From: Rickettsiales bacterium | GTDB taxonomy: Bacteria; Pseudomonadota; Alphaproteobacteria; Rickettsiales; UBA998 | DNA: 64,000 nucleotides | Direction: 5' to 3' | Assembly (NCBI GenBank): GCA_024304995.1 | Contig: JAMWZD010000001.1 | Coordinates: 449,472 to 513,471, forward strand | Part shown: in pieces, positions 10,672 through 19,828 of the stretch | Layout: every line of letters begins with the position of its first letter | How positions within the stretch are numbered: position 1 is the stretch's first letter | Position numbers and translations under genes: made by a program | The notes under the pieces: model-generated | What the model was told of the DNA's origin: nothing | The model's input: the letters and a program-made list of their open reading frames with translations, nothing else | The model's database searches: none

Positions 10672-11301
10672 ATGATTTTTTCACCACCCGCCCCTGACTG
10701 CCAGTTATGCCCAAGACTCAGCGCGTTTCGTTCAAAAAATCAGGAGAAATTTCCTGACTATCACAATGCGCCTGTGCCCGCCTTTGGCGCACTGGATGCG
10801 CCGCGCCTCATTGTCGGGCTAGCGCCAGGTTTGCACGGCGCTAACGCCACTGCCCGCCCATTCACGGGGGATTATGCGGGGGATACATTATATGACGCAC
10901 TAAAAAAACATGGTCTGGCAGAAGGGGAATACGACAAACATCTTCATGACGGTCTCACGTTACAGGGTGTGCGCATCACCAATGCCGTGCACTGCGTGCC
11001 GCCAGAAAACAAACCCATCACCGCAGAAATCCACATCTGCAATGATTTTCTGAAAGATGAAATTGCCGCTATGCCGCATCTGAAACGGATTCTGGTGTTG
11101 GGCGGCATAGCGCACAAAGCAGTGTTGCGGGCTTTGGGATATAAACAAAGCCATGTGCCGTTTAAACACCATCACTCTTTCGCGCTTGATAATGGCTTGG
11201 AATTGCTCAGCTCCTATCATTGCTCACGATACAACACCAGCACCAAGCGCTTAACAACTGAAATGTTTGATGCGGTGATAGAAGATTTTGCAACATCATA
11301 A
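10672..11301 (+). CDS. Uracil-DNA glycosylase, family 5-like (iron-sulfur type)
   Basis: Base-excision repair enzyme removing uracil from DNA, 209 residues. The N-terminal DCQLCPRL and the later Cys residues in NAVHCVPPENK and HICNDF fit the four-cysteine iron-sulfur ligands of family 4/5 enzymes. The active-site segment GLAPGLHGANATARPFTGD and the C-terminal SSYHCSRYNT agree with family 5 (UDGb), where the first motif lacks the usual polar residue. It is divergent from atpH. The subfamily is my reading of the motifs. Confidence 0.88.
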   Translation: MIFSPPAPDCQLCPRLSAFRSKNQEKFPDYHNAPVPAFGALDAPRLIVGLAPGLHGANATARPFTGDYAGDTLYDALKKHGLAEGEYDKHLHDGLTLQGVRITNAVHCVPPENKPITAEIHICNDFLKDEIAAMPHLKRILVLGGIAHKAVLRALGYKQSHVPFKHHHSFALDNGLELLSSYHCSRYNTSTKRLTTEMFDAVIEDFATS

Positions 11302-11322
11302 AACTCTACTATATATAATATT

Positions 11323-11979
11323 ATGAGAGAAAACGCAGACGCACATCTATATCAATATCTTGACGCTACTTTTGCCGAAGAAACGCCGTTGCTGAAACAG
11401 GTGCGCCTCAAAGGTGAATCTATGGTGAAGGGAATGCAGATCAGCCCGCATGAAGGCAAGATGCTCTATGTGTTGGCAACCCTCATCCGCGCCAAACGGA
11501 TTTTGGAAGTTGGTACATTTGCAGGATATTCCACCTTGTGGCTGGCGCAGGCAGCAGGGGCAGAAGGGCATATTGATACGTTAGAAGCCAATAATGACAA
11601 TGCCGATGTGGCGCAGTCTCATTTTGATGCATCGGATTATAAAGACAACATCACCATTCACCACGGCAAAGCGCTGGCAAGTCTGGATATTCTCTGTAAT
11701 GAAGCAACCGCGCCTTACGATCTGGTCTTTATAGATGCCGCCAAAGGGGAATATGCCGAATATCTTGAAAAAGTGACACCTTATGTGCGCACTGGCGGAG
11801 CGGTTATTGGAGACAATACACTGTTATTCGGGCATATGATTGATGCACCAAAGAAAGACGTGTCCCAAAAAGCGATTGCTGCCATGAACACATTCAACGC
11901 CACACTGGCGCAAAGCGAGCATTTTCAAGGCATTATGTTCCCCACCGCAGAAGGGCTGACCATTGGCATCAAAAAATGA
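11323..11979 (+). CDS. SAM-dependent O-methyltransferase
   Basis: A 218-residue class I methyltransferase of the catechol/caffeoyl-CoA O-methyltransferase type. Motif I is ILEVGTFAGYSTLWLA (about 63-78), the acidic residue binding the SAM ribose is in IDTLEANN, and the metal/catalytic segment is DLVFIDAAKGEYAEYL with VIGDNTLLFG following. The substrate cannot be told from sequence. It lies 21 nt after the uracil-DNA glycosylase on the same strand. Confidence 0.9.
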   Translation: MRENADAHLYQYLDATFAEETPLLKQVRLKGESMVKGMQISPHEGKMLYVLATLIRAKRILEVGTFAGYSTLWLAQAAGAEGHIDTLEANNDNADVAQSHFDASDYKDNITIHHGKALASLDILCNEATAPYDLVFIDAAKGEYAEYLEKVTPYVRTGGAVIGDNTLLFGHMIDAPKKDVSQKAIAAMNTFNATLAQSEHFQGIMFPTAEGLTIGIKK

Positions 11980-12043
11980 AAAAAGTGATTTTATTCATCG
12001 CATTGCAACAAAGCTGTAACATAAACAAGGTATCCTGTTTAGT

Positions 12044-14146
12044 ATGAGATATAATTTTTCCGACTCCGAATCACTGGTTAAAGATGTAGAAATCTACAAG
12101 GAAGGCAAGAAAGGACTGCGCGCTGTTCTCACTGCTCCTGAAGGCGGCGATGTGGAAAAGCTGGCTGGCTTGAAGGAAAAAATGGAACGCAATGGTTTCA
12201 GCGTCATTGCCGATGTGGATGACGGAACAGATGTGTTACGCATTAAAGGACTAAAATCAGCAGAAACATTTTTAGCAGCATTGGCAGAAGATGGCGGCGT
12301 GCAGGGAAATTACAGCGTTGAGATTACTGAGCGCGAAATGAAGGAGAAAAAATCCTTCGGCGATATGATTAAAGATAATGCACTCACGCTTTCTGGCGTG
12401 GGATATTTGATGGCGGATTCGTGCCTTATTAGCGCATCCATTATGCGGGGGGCTTTGGAAGAAGGTGGCGATAGAGAAGAGCTTGCTAACGGTATTGCAT
12501 GGTGGATTCCGTCTTTCTTCCTGATTGCTGCTGGAAATCAGGATCCTGATATTGTCAATGGCTTTTTCAAACGTGACATCAAAGAATCATTTGATGAAAT
12601 GGGCGTGAAAGTACCAACTGAAGTGGTGCGCAATTTGGAAGATGGTGCCGCTGGGCGCAATATGTGGGATAGAGTCGTGCAAACTGTGTATGACCATGGT
12701 CCCATCATGAATAATTTTATGCAGGTATTTGGCGCAACCAAAATGTTTTCTGCAGGACAAAACCAAGGAAACTCAGGAAAAATGGCGGCAGGTGCTGTGA
12801 TGGGAACTGGAATGTTTCTTGGCGCCATTTTGCCAGAACATGAAGAACATAGTGCAAACCACAAGAATTTGGGAAATTGCGAACTTAAAAACCCTGAAAA
12901 AGTAGCTGCTTCTAACCTTTCCATTAGTGATACAACCACTTCAACAGAACTCAATGAATCTTTAGAAGTCTCAAAAGTAGTTGCGCCAGATAAACAAAAA
13001 AACGGACCGTTCAGTAATATAAATCCTTTGATGATTAGCGGTGCAGGTGCATTATTTAATAATTTCGCTAACATTGCAGGTGCAGTGGACGAAATTATGG
13101 AATGGAAACTAGATAAAACATGGTTATTGCAAAAGGAAGCAAAAATTCCTGGTGCAAACAAAACACCATTTTTAGATAAAGACCACGCGCTTCATTCTAA
13201 AGTCAATTATGATTTAAAGCGTGATCAGCTTGAAACGGCATATAATGAAGCTGATTTACGTTATAAAAATGCTTATGCAAGCGCATCAGATACGGCACGC
13301 GAAAAATTTGACAATTTAAACAGTGATTTATTTAAAACTAAAGACGATACGCTTACTGCACAAGACAAATTGAACCTAAAAGAACAGTTGCGCAGCGAGG
13401 CGCCGGACCTTTTAGATGCTCAAAATCAGTTAAATGAAAGCAAAAACGAAAGAAGCGCGTTTAATAAACAATATGAAGACAGAGCGCGAAGCGTTGCCGC
13501 ATCTCCATTAAACTTTGTTGCGCAGGTACTCTATATTGCCTCAAATAGGCTTTATATGATGTCATCAAAAGAAAACATGGCTGACTTGGATGAAGTGGGT
13601 GGCGTAAATGATATGCTTGCAGTATCTGCCAATATTATTGCGTCTCACCCCAAAGAAGAACAAGCTGCACTCACTGAGCGTCTTGCAGTCATGATTACAG
13701 AAAGCAAATATGTGGATTATTCATTAGATGATGTGTCTTCGGTGCTGGCAGCAAAAGTAGACGCGCTTAACAACAGCGCATGGCTCGGCAACCCAAAAAA
13801 CGCCATTGTTGCGCTAGACTTAAAAGCAGCCGAATTAATTGATGACCGCAAAATGTCCAATCAGGCACAACCAGAGACATTCTCCTCCAAAGAGCTTGTT
13901 GCACAGGAACTCTCCAATCTGGCAGCGGCGTCTGCCGCGTGGGAAACCATGAGGCCTGAAGGATATGACACAGACACCCCTGCCCCAGTAGCGCAAGAGC
14001 AGCAGAGCGACACTGATTTGGCAAAAGAATTTGCGCAGGAAGTACAACGTCGCGCCACACCAGACAGCGCCATGGACGCGCAAGACCCAGCTTTTGCACA
14101 GGAAGGACGCGTAAGCGAGCAGGAGTTGGCGCTTGGGGCGCGGTAA
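12044..14146 (+). CDS. 700-aa hypothetical protein, possibly membrane-associated
   Basis: I do not recognise this protein. The N-terminal ~100 residues look like a small alpha/beta domain (RAVLTAPEGGDVEKLAGL, GFSVIADVDDGTDVLRIKGL). Moderately hydrophobic, glycine- and alanine-rich stretches follow near 111-135, 145-162, 245-263 and 325-350, which could be membrane-inserted. A charged region with heptad-like helices (about 380-480) and an acidic, Ala/Gln-rich tail without hydrophobic segments complete it. There is no signal peptide. It stands alone between a methyltransferase and a small AT-rich gene. Confidence 0.75.
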   Translation: MRYNFSDSESLVKDVEIYKEGKKGLRAVLTAPEGGDVEKLAGLKEKMERNGFSVIADVDDGTDVLRIKGLKSAETFLAALAEDGGVQGNYSVEITEREMKEKKSFGDMIKDNALTLSGVGYLMADSCLISASIMRGALEEGGDREELANGIAWWIPSFFLIAAGNQDPDIVNGFFKRDIKESFDEMGVKVPTEVVRNLEDGAAGRNMWDRVVQTVYDHGPIMNNFMQVFGATKMFSAGQNQGNSGKMAAGAVMGTGMFLGAILPEHEEHSANHKNLGNCELKNPEKVAASNLSISDTTTSTELNESLEVSKVVAPDKQKNGPFSNINPLMISGAGALFNNFANIAGAVDEIMEWKLDKTWLLQKEAKIPGANKTPFLDKDHALHSKVNYDLKRDQLETAYNEADLRYKNAYASASDTAREKFDNLNSDLFKTKDDTLTAQDKLNLKEQLRSEAPDLLDAQNQLNESKNERSAFNKQYEDRARSVAASPLNFVAQVLYIASNRLYMMSSKENMADLDEVGGVNDMLAVSANIIASHPKEEQAALTERLAVMITESKYVDYSLDDVSSVLAAKVDALNNSAWLGNPKNAIVALDLKAAELIDDRKMSNQAQPETFSSKELVAQELSNLAAASAAWETMRPEGYDTDTPAPVAQEQQSDTDLAKEFAQEVQRRATPDSAMDAQDPAFAQEGRVSEQELALGAR

Positions 14147-14338
14147 AGATTTTTGTTGCAATTTCAAAATAAACAGCTATTTATAATCTCGTACACTCTG
14201 CAATTTTCATTTTTTTTGAGAATTAGCACTTAACAGATTATTCTGTGATATTTAAAATTTACGGACGCATTGATGCGAAATTCTGTTTTGAGTGTATATT
14301 ACACACTATTATCTCTCGGATTTATCTGATTTAGCCAA

Positions 14339-14755
14339 ATGACGGAATTAACTTTTCAAGAAAAGCTTAAACTTTCTCAGGACTATAAAACATATTCTAA
14401 GAATGATTTCATTGAAAGCATAAAAGATCTTGATGAAGATGACGCTTACGCTAGGCTAGTGTTTTTTCTTGAAATAGCTTCTTTAGATGAAAAAAGAAAA
14501 AAAGAGCTTTGTTCAAAAATGACTCATACGTCTGCATCTTGGTATAAAAAAAAGTATGGTAGCGCACAAACAGTCCTCTCTTACCTAAATGACATTGATG
14601 CTATAGGCATTAAACGTGCACAGCTCGAGCGAGAATCTCTAGCACGCGAACGAGAATCTCAAATAGATACAGGACAAGCAATAAAAGAAGGGTTAGGAGG
14701 TTTCTTATCATTTCTTGGTAAAATAGCTGATGCTAGAAGCCGATCTGGCAGATAA
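14339..14755 (+). CDS. Small hypothetical protein, AT-rich
   Basis: A 138-residue protein, unrecognised. The body is charged and helical (FQEKLKLSQDYKTYSKNDF, KDLDEDDAYARLVFFLEIA), with a basic/Arg-Glu helix (RAQLERESLARERESQ) and a short glycine/phenylalanine patch near the C-terminus (GLGGFLSFLGKIADA). It is AT-richer than its neighbours and is followed by a good terminator, so it is a free-standing unit. The 192 nt before it contain no gene that I can support. Confidence 0.65.
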   Translation: MTELTFQEKLKLSQDYKTYSKNDFIESIKDLDEDDAYARLVFFLEIASLDEKRKKELCSKMTHTSASWYKKKYGSAQTVLSYLNDIDAIGIKRAQLERESLARERESQIDTGQAIKEGLGGFLSFLGKIADARSRSGR

Positions 14756-14770
14756 CCCAATATAACTTTT

Positions 14771-14797
14771 AAGCCAAAGCATTGCTTTGGCTTTTTT
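14771..14797 (+). terminator. Rho-independent terminator
   Basis: AAGCCAAAGC and GCTTTGGCTT form a near-perfect stem around a short AT loop, followed by a run of T. It ends the transcript of the 138-aa gene 16 nt after its stop. Confidence 0.85.
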
Positions 14798-14859
14798 CTC
14801 GTTCGCACCGCACCATCGCATCATATTGATGCAGTTTAGAAAATCTGCTATCATACAGA

Positions 14860-16512
14860 ATGACTAATGAATATGCATGGCTTCGCCATTACCCTGAGGG
14901 GATTGACTGGCATCAGGAAGTGCCTGTTGGCACGTTGCCATCATTATTAGACCACACCGAATCCCGTTTTCCAGACAATATCGCGCTGGATTTTAAAGGC
15001 AAACTTTATAGCTATAAAGAATTAGGAGAAAAAGTCCGCCGCTTTGCGCATGGGTTGCAAAAGCTCGGCGTGGTGAAAGGTACGAAGGTCGGGCTGTTTC
15101 TGCCCAACTGCCCGCAATTCGTCATTGCCTATTACGGCATTTTGAAAGCAGGTGGTATTGTGGTGAATTATAACCCGCTTTACTCCAAAACCGAACTGGC
15201 ACACCAAATTGAAGATTCCGAAACGGAAATCATGGTGACGCTGGATATTTCCCTGCTCTACCCCAAGTTAAAACCCTTTATTGGGCAACATCAACTGCGC
15301 CATGTGATTGTGGGTGACCTGATGAGCGTTCTTCCCTTCGCCAAAAGCACTTTATACCGCTTACTCAAAGCCTCTGACCGCTCCGTCATTGCGCAAGATG
15401 CACACCATAGCAATTTTGTGGAGGTGATGGACACTACCCCCATTTCCAACGCACCTGAAATTGACGCTACCGAAGATATTGCCGTGTTGCAATATACGGG
15501 CGGCACCACAGGCACGCCAAAAGGAGTGATGCTGACCCACGCCAACCTGACCGCCAATACGCATATGTGCGCCAGCTGGTTTGTCAAAGCCGTGCCAGGG
15601 GAAGAAACTATTATGGGCGTGCTGCCGTTTTTCCACGTCTTCGCGATGACAGTGATTATGAATTTTGGCATTTCCATTGGCGCACGCATCATGATGCATC
15701 CACGCTTTGAAATGAAGCCCCTGCTGGCAGACATCACCAAGAAGAAACCCTCTCTCATGCCAGGTGTGCCAACCATGTTCACCGCCATCTGCAATGAACC
15801 AGACATTAAAAAATATGACCTGACATCATTGCAAATGTGCATCTCTGGTGGCGCTGGCTTGCCCACGGAAATCAAGCAGCGGTTTGAGCGCGTGACAGGC
15901 TGCAAACTGGTGGAAGGGTACGGACTTAGCGAATCTTCCCCTGTTGTTTCCTGCAACCCGCTCTACGCAGAAAACAAAGCAGGGTCGATCGGCATCCCCT
16001 TCCCCAACACCATTTTGGAAATTGTGGACAAAGATGATGGTGAACGCCTCCTGCCACAAGGCGAAGCAGGCGAAATCTGCATCCGCGGCTCGCAGGTGAT
16101 GCGCGGTTATTGGAAGAATGAAGAAGAAACGGCTTCCACCATAAAACATGGCAGGTTATACACGGGCGATATTGGTTACATGGATGAGCAGGGCTATTTC
16201 TTCATCGTTGACCGCAAGAAAGAAATGATTTTGTCAGGCGGATATAATATCTATCCCCGCCATATTGAAGAAGTGCTTTATACACATGAAGATGTGCTGG
16301 AATGCGCAGTGATTGGCATTCCAGAAGAATTGCGCGGCGAAGTGCCAAAAGCATTTATCGTGCTGAAAGACGGCAAAGATCCAGACGAAGTGGCGATGCG
16401 TGCGTTTTTGAAGGATTCACTTTCAGCATATGCTGTTCCCGCAGAAATTGCGTTTATTGATGAGTTGCCAAAAAGCATGATTGGTAAAATTCTAAAGAAA
16501 GAATTGAAGTAA
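14860..16512 (+). CDS. Long-chain fatty acid-CoA ligase (FadD-like)
   Basis: Activates fatty acids to acyl-CoA through an acyl-adenylate, 550 residues. The AMP-binding P-loop YTGGTTGTPKGVMLTH is near residue 210, the adenine motif GYGLSESSP near 350, the YTGDIGYMDEQGYF motif near 430 and the hinge DRKKEMILSGGYNIYP near 450. The C-terminal lysine is in PKSMIGKILKKEL. The N-terminal ATP-grasp-like region is typical of bacterial FadD. Chain-length preference cannot be read from sequence. It ends 8 nt before a palindromic repeat. Confidence 0.94.
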   Translation: MTNEYAWLRHYPEGIDWHQEVPVGTLPSLLDHTESRFPDNIALDFKGKLYSYKELGEKVRRFAHGLQKLGVVKGTKVGLFLPNCPQFVIAYYGILKAGGIVVNYNPLYSKTELAHQIEDSETEIMVTLDISLLYPKLKPFIGQHQLRHVIVGDLMSVLPFAKSTLYRLLKASDRSVIAQDAHHSNFVEVMDTTPISNAPEIDATEDIAVLQYTGGTTGTPKGVMLTHANLTANTHMCASWFVKAVPGEETIMGVLPFFHVFAMTVIMNFGISIGARIMMHPRFEMKPLLADITKKKPSLMPGVPTMFTAICNEPDIKKYDLTSLQMCISGGAGLPTEIKQRFERVTGCKLVEGYGLSESSPVVSCNPLYAENKAGSIGIPFPNTILEIVDKDDGERLLPQGEAGEICIRGSQVMRGYWKNEEETASTIKHGRLYTGDIGYMDEQGYFFIVDRKKEMILSGGYNIYPRHIEEVLYTHEDVLECAVIGIPEELRGEVPKAFIVLKDGKDPDEVAMRAFLKDSLSAYAVPAEIAFIDELPKSMIGKILKKELK

Positions 16513-16520
16513 CGAAGTAT

Positions 16521-16600
16521 GTCATTCTGAGCAACGCGAAGAATCCATCTCTCAACTGGGAGCAAGCGGCTCTGGATTCTTCACTGCGTTCAGAATGACG
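16521..16600. repeat. Interspersed palindromic repeat, copy 2
   Basis: Bounded by GTCATTCTGAGCAACGCGAA and its inverted partner TTCACTGCGTTCAGAATGAC, with AGCAAGCGGCTCTGGATTC inside. It is closely related to copy 3 at 17525, including the interior. It lies 8 nt after the acyl-CoA ligase stop. Confidence 0.85.
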
Positions 16601-16643
16601 GATGCAGCTAGACATGATATAATGGCATCGCTATAAACACCGC

Positions 16644-16892
16644 ATGAGTTTCACCATCACAGATATTATTGGCACGATTGGTGTTGCAGGCGTGCTGTTC
16701 GCTTATTTCAGCCTGCAAACAGGGCGCTGGCATTCGCAGCAGCTTGTGTTTCCACTGACCAATTTCATCTGTTCATTCCTGATTTTAGTGTCATTATGGC
16801 GCACTCCAAACATCCCTTCCATCATTATTGAACTGGTCTGGATCGCCATCAGTGCTTACGGCATATGGAAAGTGCGCTTTTCTGCGAAATAG
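16644..16892 (+). CDS. CBU_0592-like small membrane protein
   Basis: An 82-residue protein with three hydrophobic segments (about 8-23, 33-50, 56-75). The pattern DIIGTIGVAGVLFAYFSLQ, then LVFPLTNFICSFLILVSL and NIPSIIIELVWIAISAYGI, matches my memory of the CBU_0592-like domain found in many alphaproteobacteria. No function is known. It lies between the palindromic repeat and an AT-rich intergenic stretch. Confidence 0.75.
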   Translation: MSFTITDIIGTIGVAGVLFAYFSLQTGRWHSQQLVFPLTNFICSFLILVSLWRTPNIPSIIIELVWIAISAYGIWKVRFSAK

Positions 16893-16941
16893 TGTTTCTT
16901 TATGCGTTAAAAATGTGTTAATATAATATTATCAATTCTTC

Positions 16942-16962
16942 GTTATTATTATCAATAATAAC
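16942..16962. promoter_or_regulatory. Perfect 9-3-9 inverted repeat
   Basis: GTTATTATT, a 3-nt spacer and AATAATAAC form a perfect dyad in the 126-nt gap before the 146-aa gene. The arms are nearly pure A/T and no T-run follows, so a protein-binding site is as likely as a terminator. It is about 57 nt upstream of the GTG start at 17019. Confidence 0.4.
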
Positions 16963-17018
16963 ACACAGGCATGACCTGAATTGATTTTTCGTACACCGTT
17001 CTTCATTAGGTAAAAATT

Positions 17019-17459
17019 GTGAATAACTACGCAAAGAAAGTTGGGTTTGGATTTGGTTTATTATTTGCAGTCTTGACTGCACGGAACATTTTCATCGAAA
17101 ACAAAACTTCTGCTCATTGGCAAGGTATTCCAATAAGTGTTGGGCTAGCTGTTTTTAGTGTTGTGATTGGAAATAAAATTCAACATGATGCTGATCGTAT
17201 AAGTAATCTTCAAAAAATCAATCAAAAGAAAGATTCTGAATTAGATGCTTATTACGAGGCAAAGTCATTGTTAGAAAACGAAAACGCTGAGTTAAAAAGC
17301 AAAATTCGTTATGCTGAAAATCAATCCGTCCGTGTTCAGAAAACACGTTTAGATGAATTTCGAGACGCAACTGCAAAAGCGCAGCAAGAAGAAAATGAAC
17401 AACGCAAAATCTTAAACAAATTAATTGCGGAAGCTGAAAATATGAAAAACATATCATAA
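17019..17459 (+). CDS. Small membrane-anchored coiled-coil protein
   Basis: A 146-residue protein starting at a GTG, with AGG 8 nt upstream. Two hydrophobic segments (about 8-23 and 37-51) precede a long charged helix (about 60-140, e.g. NQKKDSELDAYYEAKSLLEN) that should form a coiled coil in the cytoplasm or periplasm. I do not recognise a family. It is AT-rich and followed 20 nt later by its own terminator, like the 138-aa gene at 14339. Confidence 0.65.
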   Translation: MNNYAKKVGFGFGLLFAVLTARNIFIENKTSAHWQGIPISVGLAVFSVVIGNKIQHDADRISNLQKINQKKDSELDAYYEAKSLLENENAELKSKIRYAENQSVRVQKTRLDEFRDATAKAQQEENEQRKILNKLIAEAENMKNIS

Positions 17460-17479
17460 GCCAAAGCTCAGAACTTGCA

Positions 17480-17506
17480 AGAGTCACAATAGTGGCTCTT
17501 TTTTTT
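17480..17506 (+). terminator. Rho-independent terminator
   Basis: AGAGTCAC and GTGGCTCT pair (one G-T wobble) around AATA, followed by eight T residues. It ends the transcript of the 146-aa gene. Confidence 0.85.
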
Positions 17507-17524
17507 GCCTGCACCACACACTCC

Positions 17525-17604
17525 GTCATTCTGAGCGAATGCGAAGAATTCATCTCACCGCTTGGCGCAAGCGGCTCTGGATGTTTCGCTGCGCTCAACA
17601 TGAC
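17525..17604. repeat. Interspersed palindromic repeat, copy 3
   Basis: Begins GTCATTCTGAGCGAATGCGA and ends GCGCTCAACATGAC, with interior GCAAGCGGCTCTGGATG as in copy 2. It lies between the convergent 146-aa gene and lptF, immediately followed by a second, different repeat. Confidence 0.85.
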
Positions 17605-17619
17605 AGCGGACGGCAATAA

Positions 17620-17701
17620 CTCTCCCTTGAGGGGAGAGTCAAAACAACCACGCTGTTTTGGTGAGGGTGACTTGCTGCCTGCACCCCCCGTCAAGGGTGA
17701 A
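17620..17701. repeat. Second palindromic repeat type (CTCTCCC...GGGAGAG)
   Basis: CTCTCCC-TTGAG-GGGAGAG is a perfect hairpin at 17620-17638, followed by GGTGAGGGTGACTTG and the inverted-looking CACCCCCCGTCAAGGGTGA. It resembles repeats of the form CTCTCCCC...GGGGAGAG...GGGTGAGGG known from many bacterial genomes. This is the only copy in the window, abutting copy 3 of the other repeat. Confidence 0.6.
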
Positions 17702-17709
17702 GTTGTAAT

Positions 17710-18855
17710 TTATGATGAAAGTGACTCTATCTTTTTGAGCTCTTCCTTGTGTCCCACACGAATTTCTACCTTGCTTGCAAGCTTTTTGTTGCGGATTAAC
17801 ATGCTTAAACTCAGCAGGAATATGGCAAGTGCATAAAGATAGAGCAACACCGTCAAGTACGGATATTTCACAATCGCATTTCCTAACGTGAAATAACCAA
17901 TTACAATTGCGGTGGACATGAATGCCGTACCCGTTACCCGCTTCCACATGCCGCGGCGGTTAAATTCTCCGCCTGTAATCGCCGTCACTGCGGTCAGACT
18001 CAGCAAAAAGGCAAACCACGGCCATGTAATGCGGCGATGGGCTTCGGCGTGCATTTCACGCTTTTGTTTGTTGCTTAAGCCTTCCGTGTTCCATAAATCC
18101 GTGAAATATCGCTCAGATTCATCCAACTCTCGGTTCATTTTCTTCTTCGTGTAATAACTTAAATCCAGGTTGTAATTATCAAAATTCAACCAGGACACAC
18201 GCCCATCTCTGCGCTCCTGTCGCACGCCTTTTTCCAGCTTAAAAGATGGACCGCTTGGCGTTTGCACCAACACCCCCTCTTCCGCCATCATCGTGATAGG
18301 CGCTTTAGGGTTGCGATTATCATGCACCAGAATGCCGCCCAGCTTTCCAGTCTCCGCACGTTCACGGATGAACACGGTCATGCCGTCCACAGGGTGGTTA
18401 AACACTTCCTCCTGCAGCAGCACAGACGCATAATTATCCCGCAGAAACTCTTTCATATCCCTGAATTGTCGGTTTGCCGAAGGCAACAGATACAGCGTGA
18501 ACAGATAGGTGGTTATCATCACGATTCCCCCTGCGATCATCGCCGCATAAGACAGCTCAAATCGGCTTAAGCCTGCGGCTTTCATCACCACCAATTCACT
18601 TTCGGTGCTGAGCTTATAATAAATAAATACAACCGCAATCAGCAATGCGATAGGCAGTATCATGGTTAAAAGGGAGGGCAGGATAAGCAATGTGAGATAT
18701 AAAAAATCGGCAACGGAAAGTCCACGATTAATAATAAAATCCACAAAACGCAATGCCTGCATCAACCACACAATGCTGGTCAGCGTGAACGTGATTAGCA
18801 TTGTAGGCCATAATAACAACCCCAATATATAGCGTGTGATATGTCCAAACATCAT
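17710..18855 (-). CDS. lptF: LPS export permease LptF
   Basis: Inner-membrane permease of the Lpt lipopolysaccharide exporter, about 381 residues. Three membrane segments at the N-terminus (about 10-100, with TLLILPSLLTMILPIALLIA), a periplasmic beta-jellyroll (about 125-260), and three C-terminal segments fit LptF/LptG; the ESELVVMKAAGLSRFE cytoplasmic loop is the LptB-contacting helix. The frame opens at a TTG (18864), but ATGs at 18855 and 18852 are more likely starts. No lptG lies next to it, which is unusual. Confidence 0.88.
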   Translation of the reverse strand: MMFGHITRYILGLLLWPTMLITFTLTSIVWLMQALRFVDFIINRGLSVADFLYLTLLILPSLLTMILPIALLIAVVFIYYKLSTESELVVMKAAGLSRFELSYAAMIAGGIVMITTYLFTLYLLPSANRQFRDMKEFLRDNYASVLLQEEVFNHPVDGMTVFIRERAETGKLGGILVHDNRNPKAPITMMAEEGVLVQTPSGPSFKLEKGVRQERRDGRVSWLNFDNYNLDLSYYTKKKMNRELDESERYFTDLWNTEGLSNKQKREMHAEAHRRITWPWFAFLLSLTAVTAITGGEFNRRGMWKRVTGTAFMSTAIVIGYFTLGNAIVKYPYLTVLLYLYALAIFLLSLSMLIRNKKLASKVEIRVGHKEELKKIESLSS

Positions 18856-18953
18856 ATCTAGCAATAATGAATAGCAAAGATGCTTACAATCAAAAAATAG
18901 GTCGGTAAGTTTAATTTAATTTTTTTATACTATACTAAGCAAAAAGGTGCGTA

Positions 18954-19775
18954 GTGATTGATACAAATAACAGTAAATATAGTGAGGGTTTCACCCTTTT
19001 CGAAATAGCTGTTGTTCTGGTGATCATCGGTTTGATTGCTGGAGGATTTTTATTGGGGCGCGATATGATACGCTCAGCTGAACTTAGAGGTGTTGTTAGC
19101 GAGTTCAAAGTCTACACAGAAAGTTTGAATTTATTCAGAGTAAAATATAATGGACTGCCAGGGGATTTATCCAATGCAACAGACTTCTGGGGTGCAGCTC
19201 ACCCAGATCCCGCCGCCTGTTTAACAGCATCGTCAACGGGAACATTAACATGCAATGGTAATGGTGATATGTATCTGGATACGCATCCCGCAAACACGCC
19301 TGGCGCTAGAAGCGAAGAATTTGCGGCGTGGAAACACCTTGAGAATGCAGGGTTTATCACTGGGAACTATTCAGGTTTTTCTGGTGGAGCAAGTTACCGT
19401 GATGCAATCATTAACGTTAATGTACCACGCTCTGCCTTTGACGGTGCAGGCTGGACAGCGATGCACATAGATGATTCAGGAGCTACAGGCGTAAACTTTA
19501 CTATTAAAGGGGATTATGGATCTGTTCTGGCATTTGGGAGTGAATATAATGACTGGGAAACAGCTGGAAAAGTTTTAACTCCCGCAGAAATGAGAAGTCT
19601 TGATGTAAAAGTTGATGATGGCTCACCAGCATATGGAAATGTGATAAGCCGATTCTGGAATAATGCCTGTTCCACCGCAGCAAACGGTGTTACAGGCACT
19701 ACAAATCGTGATGCAAGATACCGCATTGAAGATAACACGCCACAATGCTCTTTTTTTGTGTTAAATCAATTCTAA
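18954..19775 (+). CDS. Prepilin-like protein 1 (type IV pilin/pseudopilin family)
   Basis: A 273-residue exported protein with a class-III (prepilin) signal: charged leader, then G-FTLFEIAVVLVIIGLIAG with Glu at the fifth position after the cleavage Gly. The globular part has LPGDLSNATDFWG, CNGNGDMYLD, AWKHLENAGFITG and VDDGSPAYGN. These same blocks recur in the two proteins at 48.6-50.4 kb, so they form one paralogous family. It starts with GTG, with AAGG 7 nt upstream. It is convergent with the lyase-like gene at 19829. Confidence 0.88.
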   Translation: MIDTNNSKYSEGFTLFEIAVVLVIIGLIAGGFLLGRDMIRSAELRGVVSEFKVYTESLNLFRVKYNGLPGDLSNATDFWGAAHPDPAACLTASSTGTLTCNGNGDMYLDTHPANTPGARSEEFAAWKHLENAGFITGNYSGFSGGASYRDAIINVNVPRSAFDGAGWTAMHIDDSGATGVNFTIKGDYGSVLAFGSEYNDWETAGKVLTPAEMRSLDVKVDDGSPAYGNVISRFWNNACSTAANGVTGTTNRDARYRIEDNTPQCSFFVLNQF

Positions 19776-19828
19776 AATCTTTCATCTGATTAGCACTTAT
19801 AACCCACTAATTCCAATATTCTGCTAAG

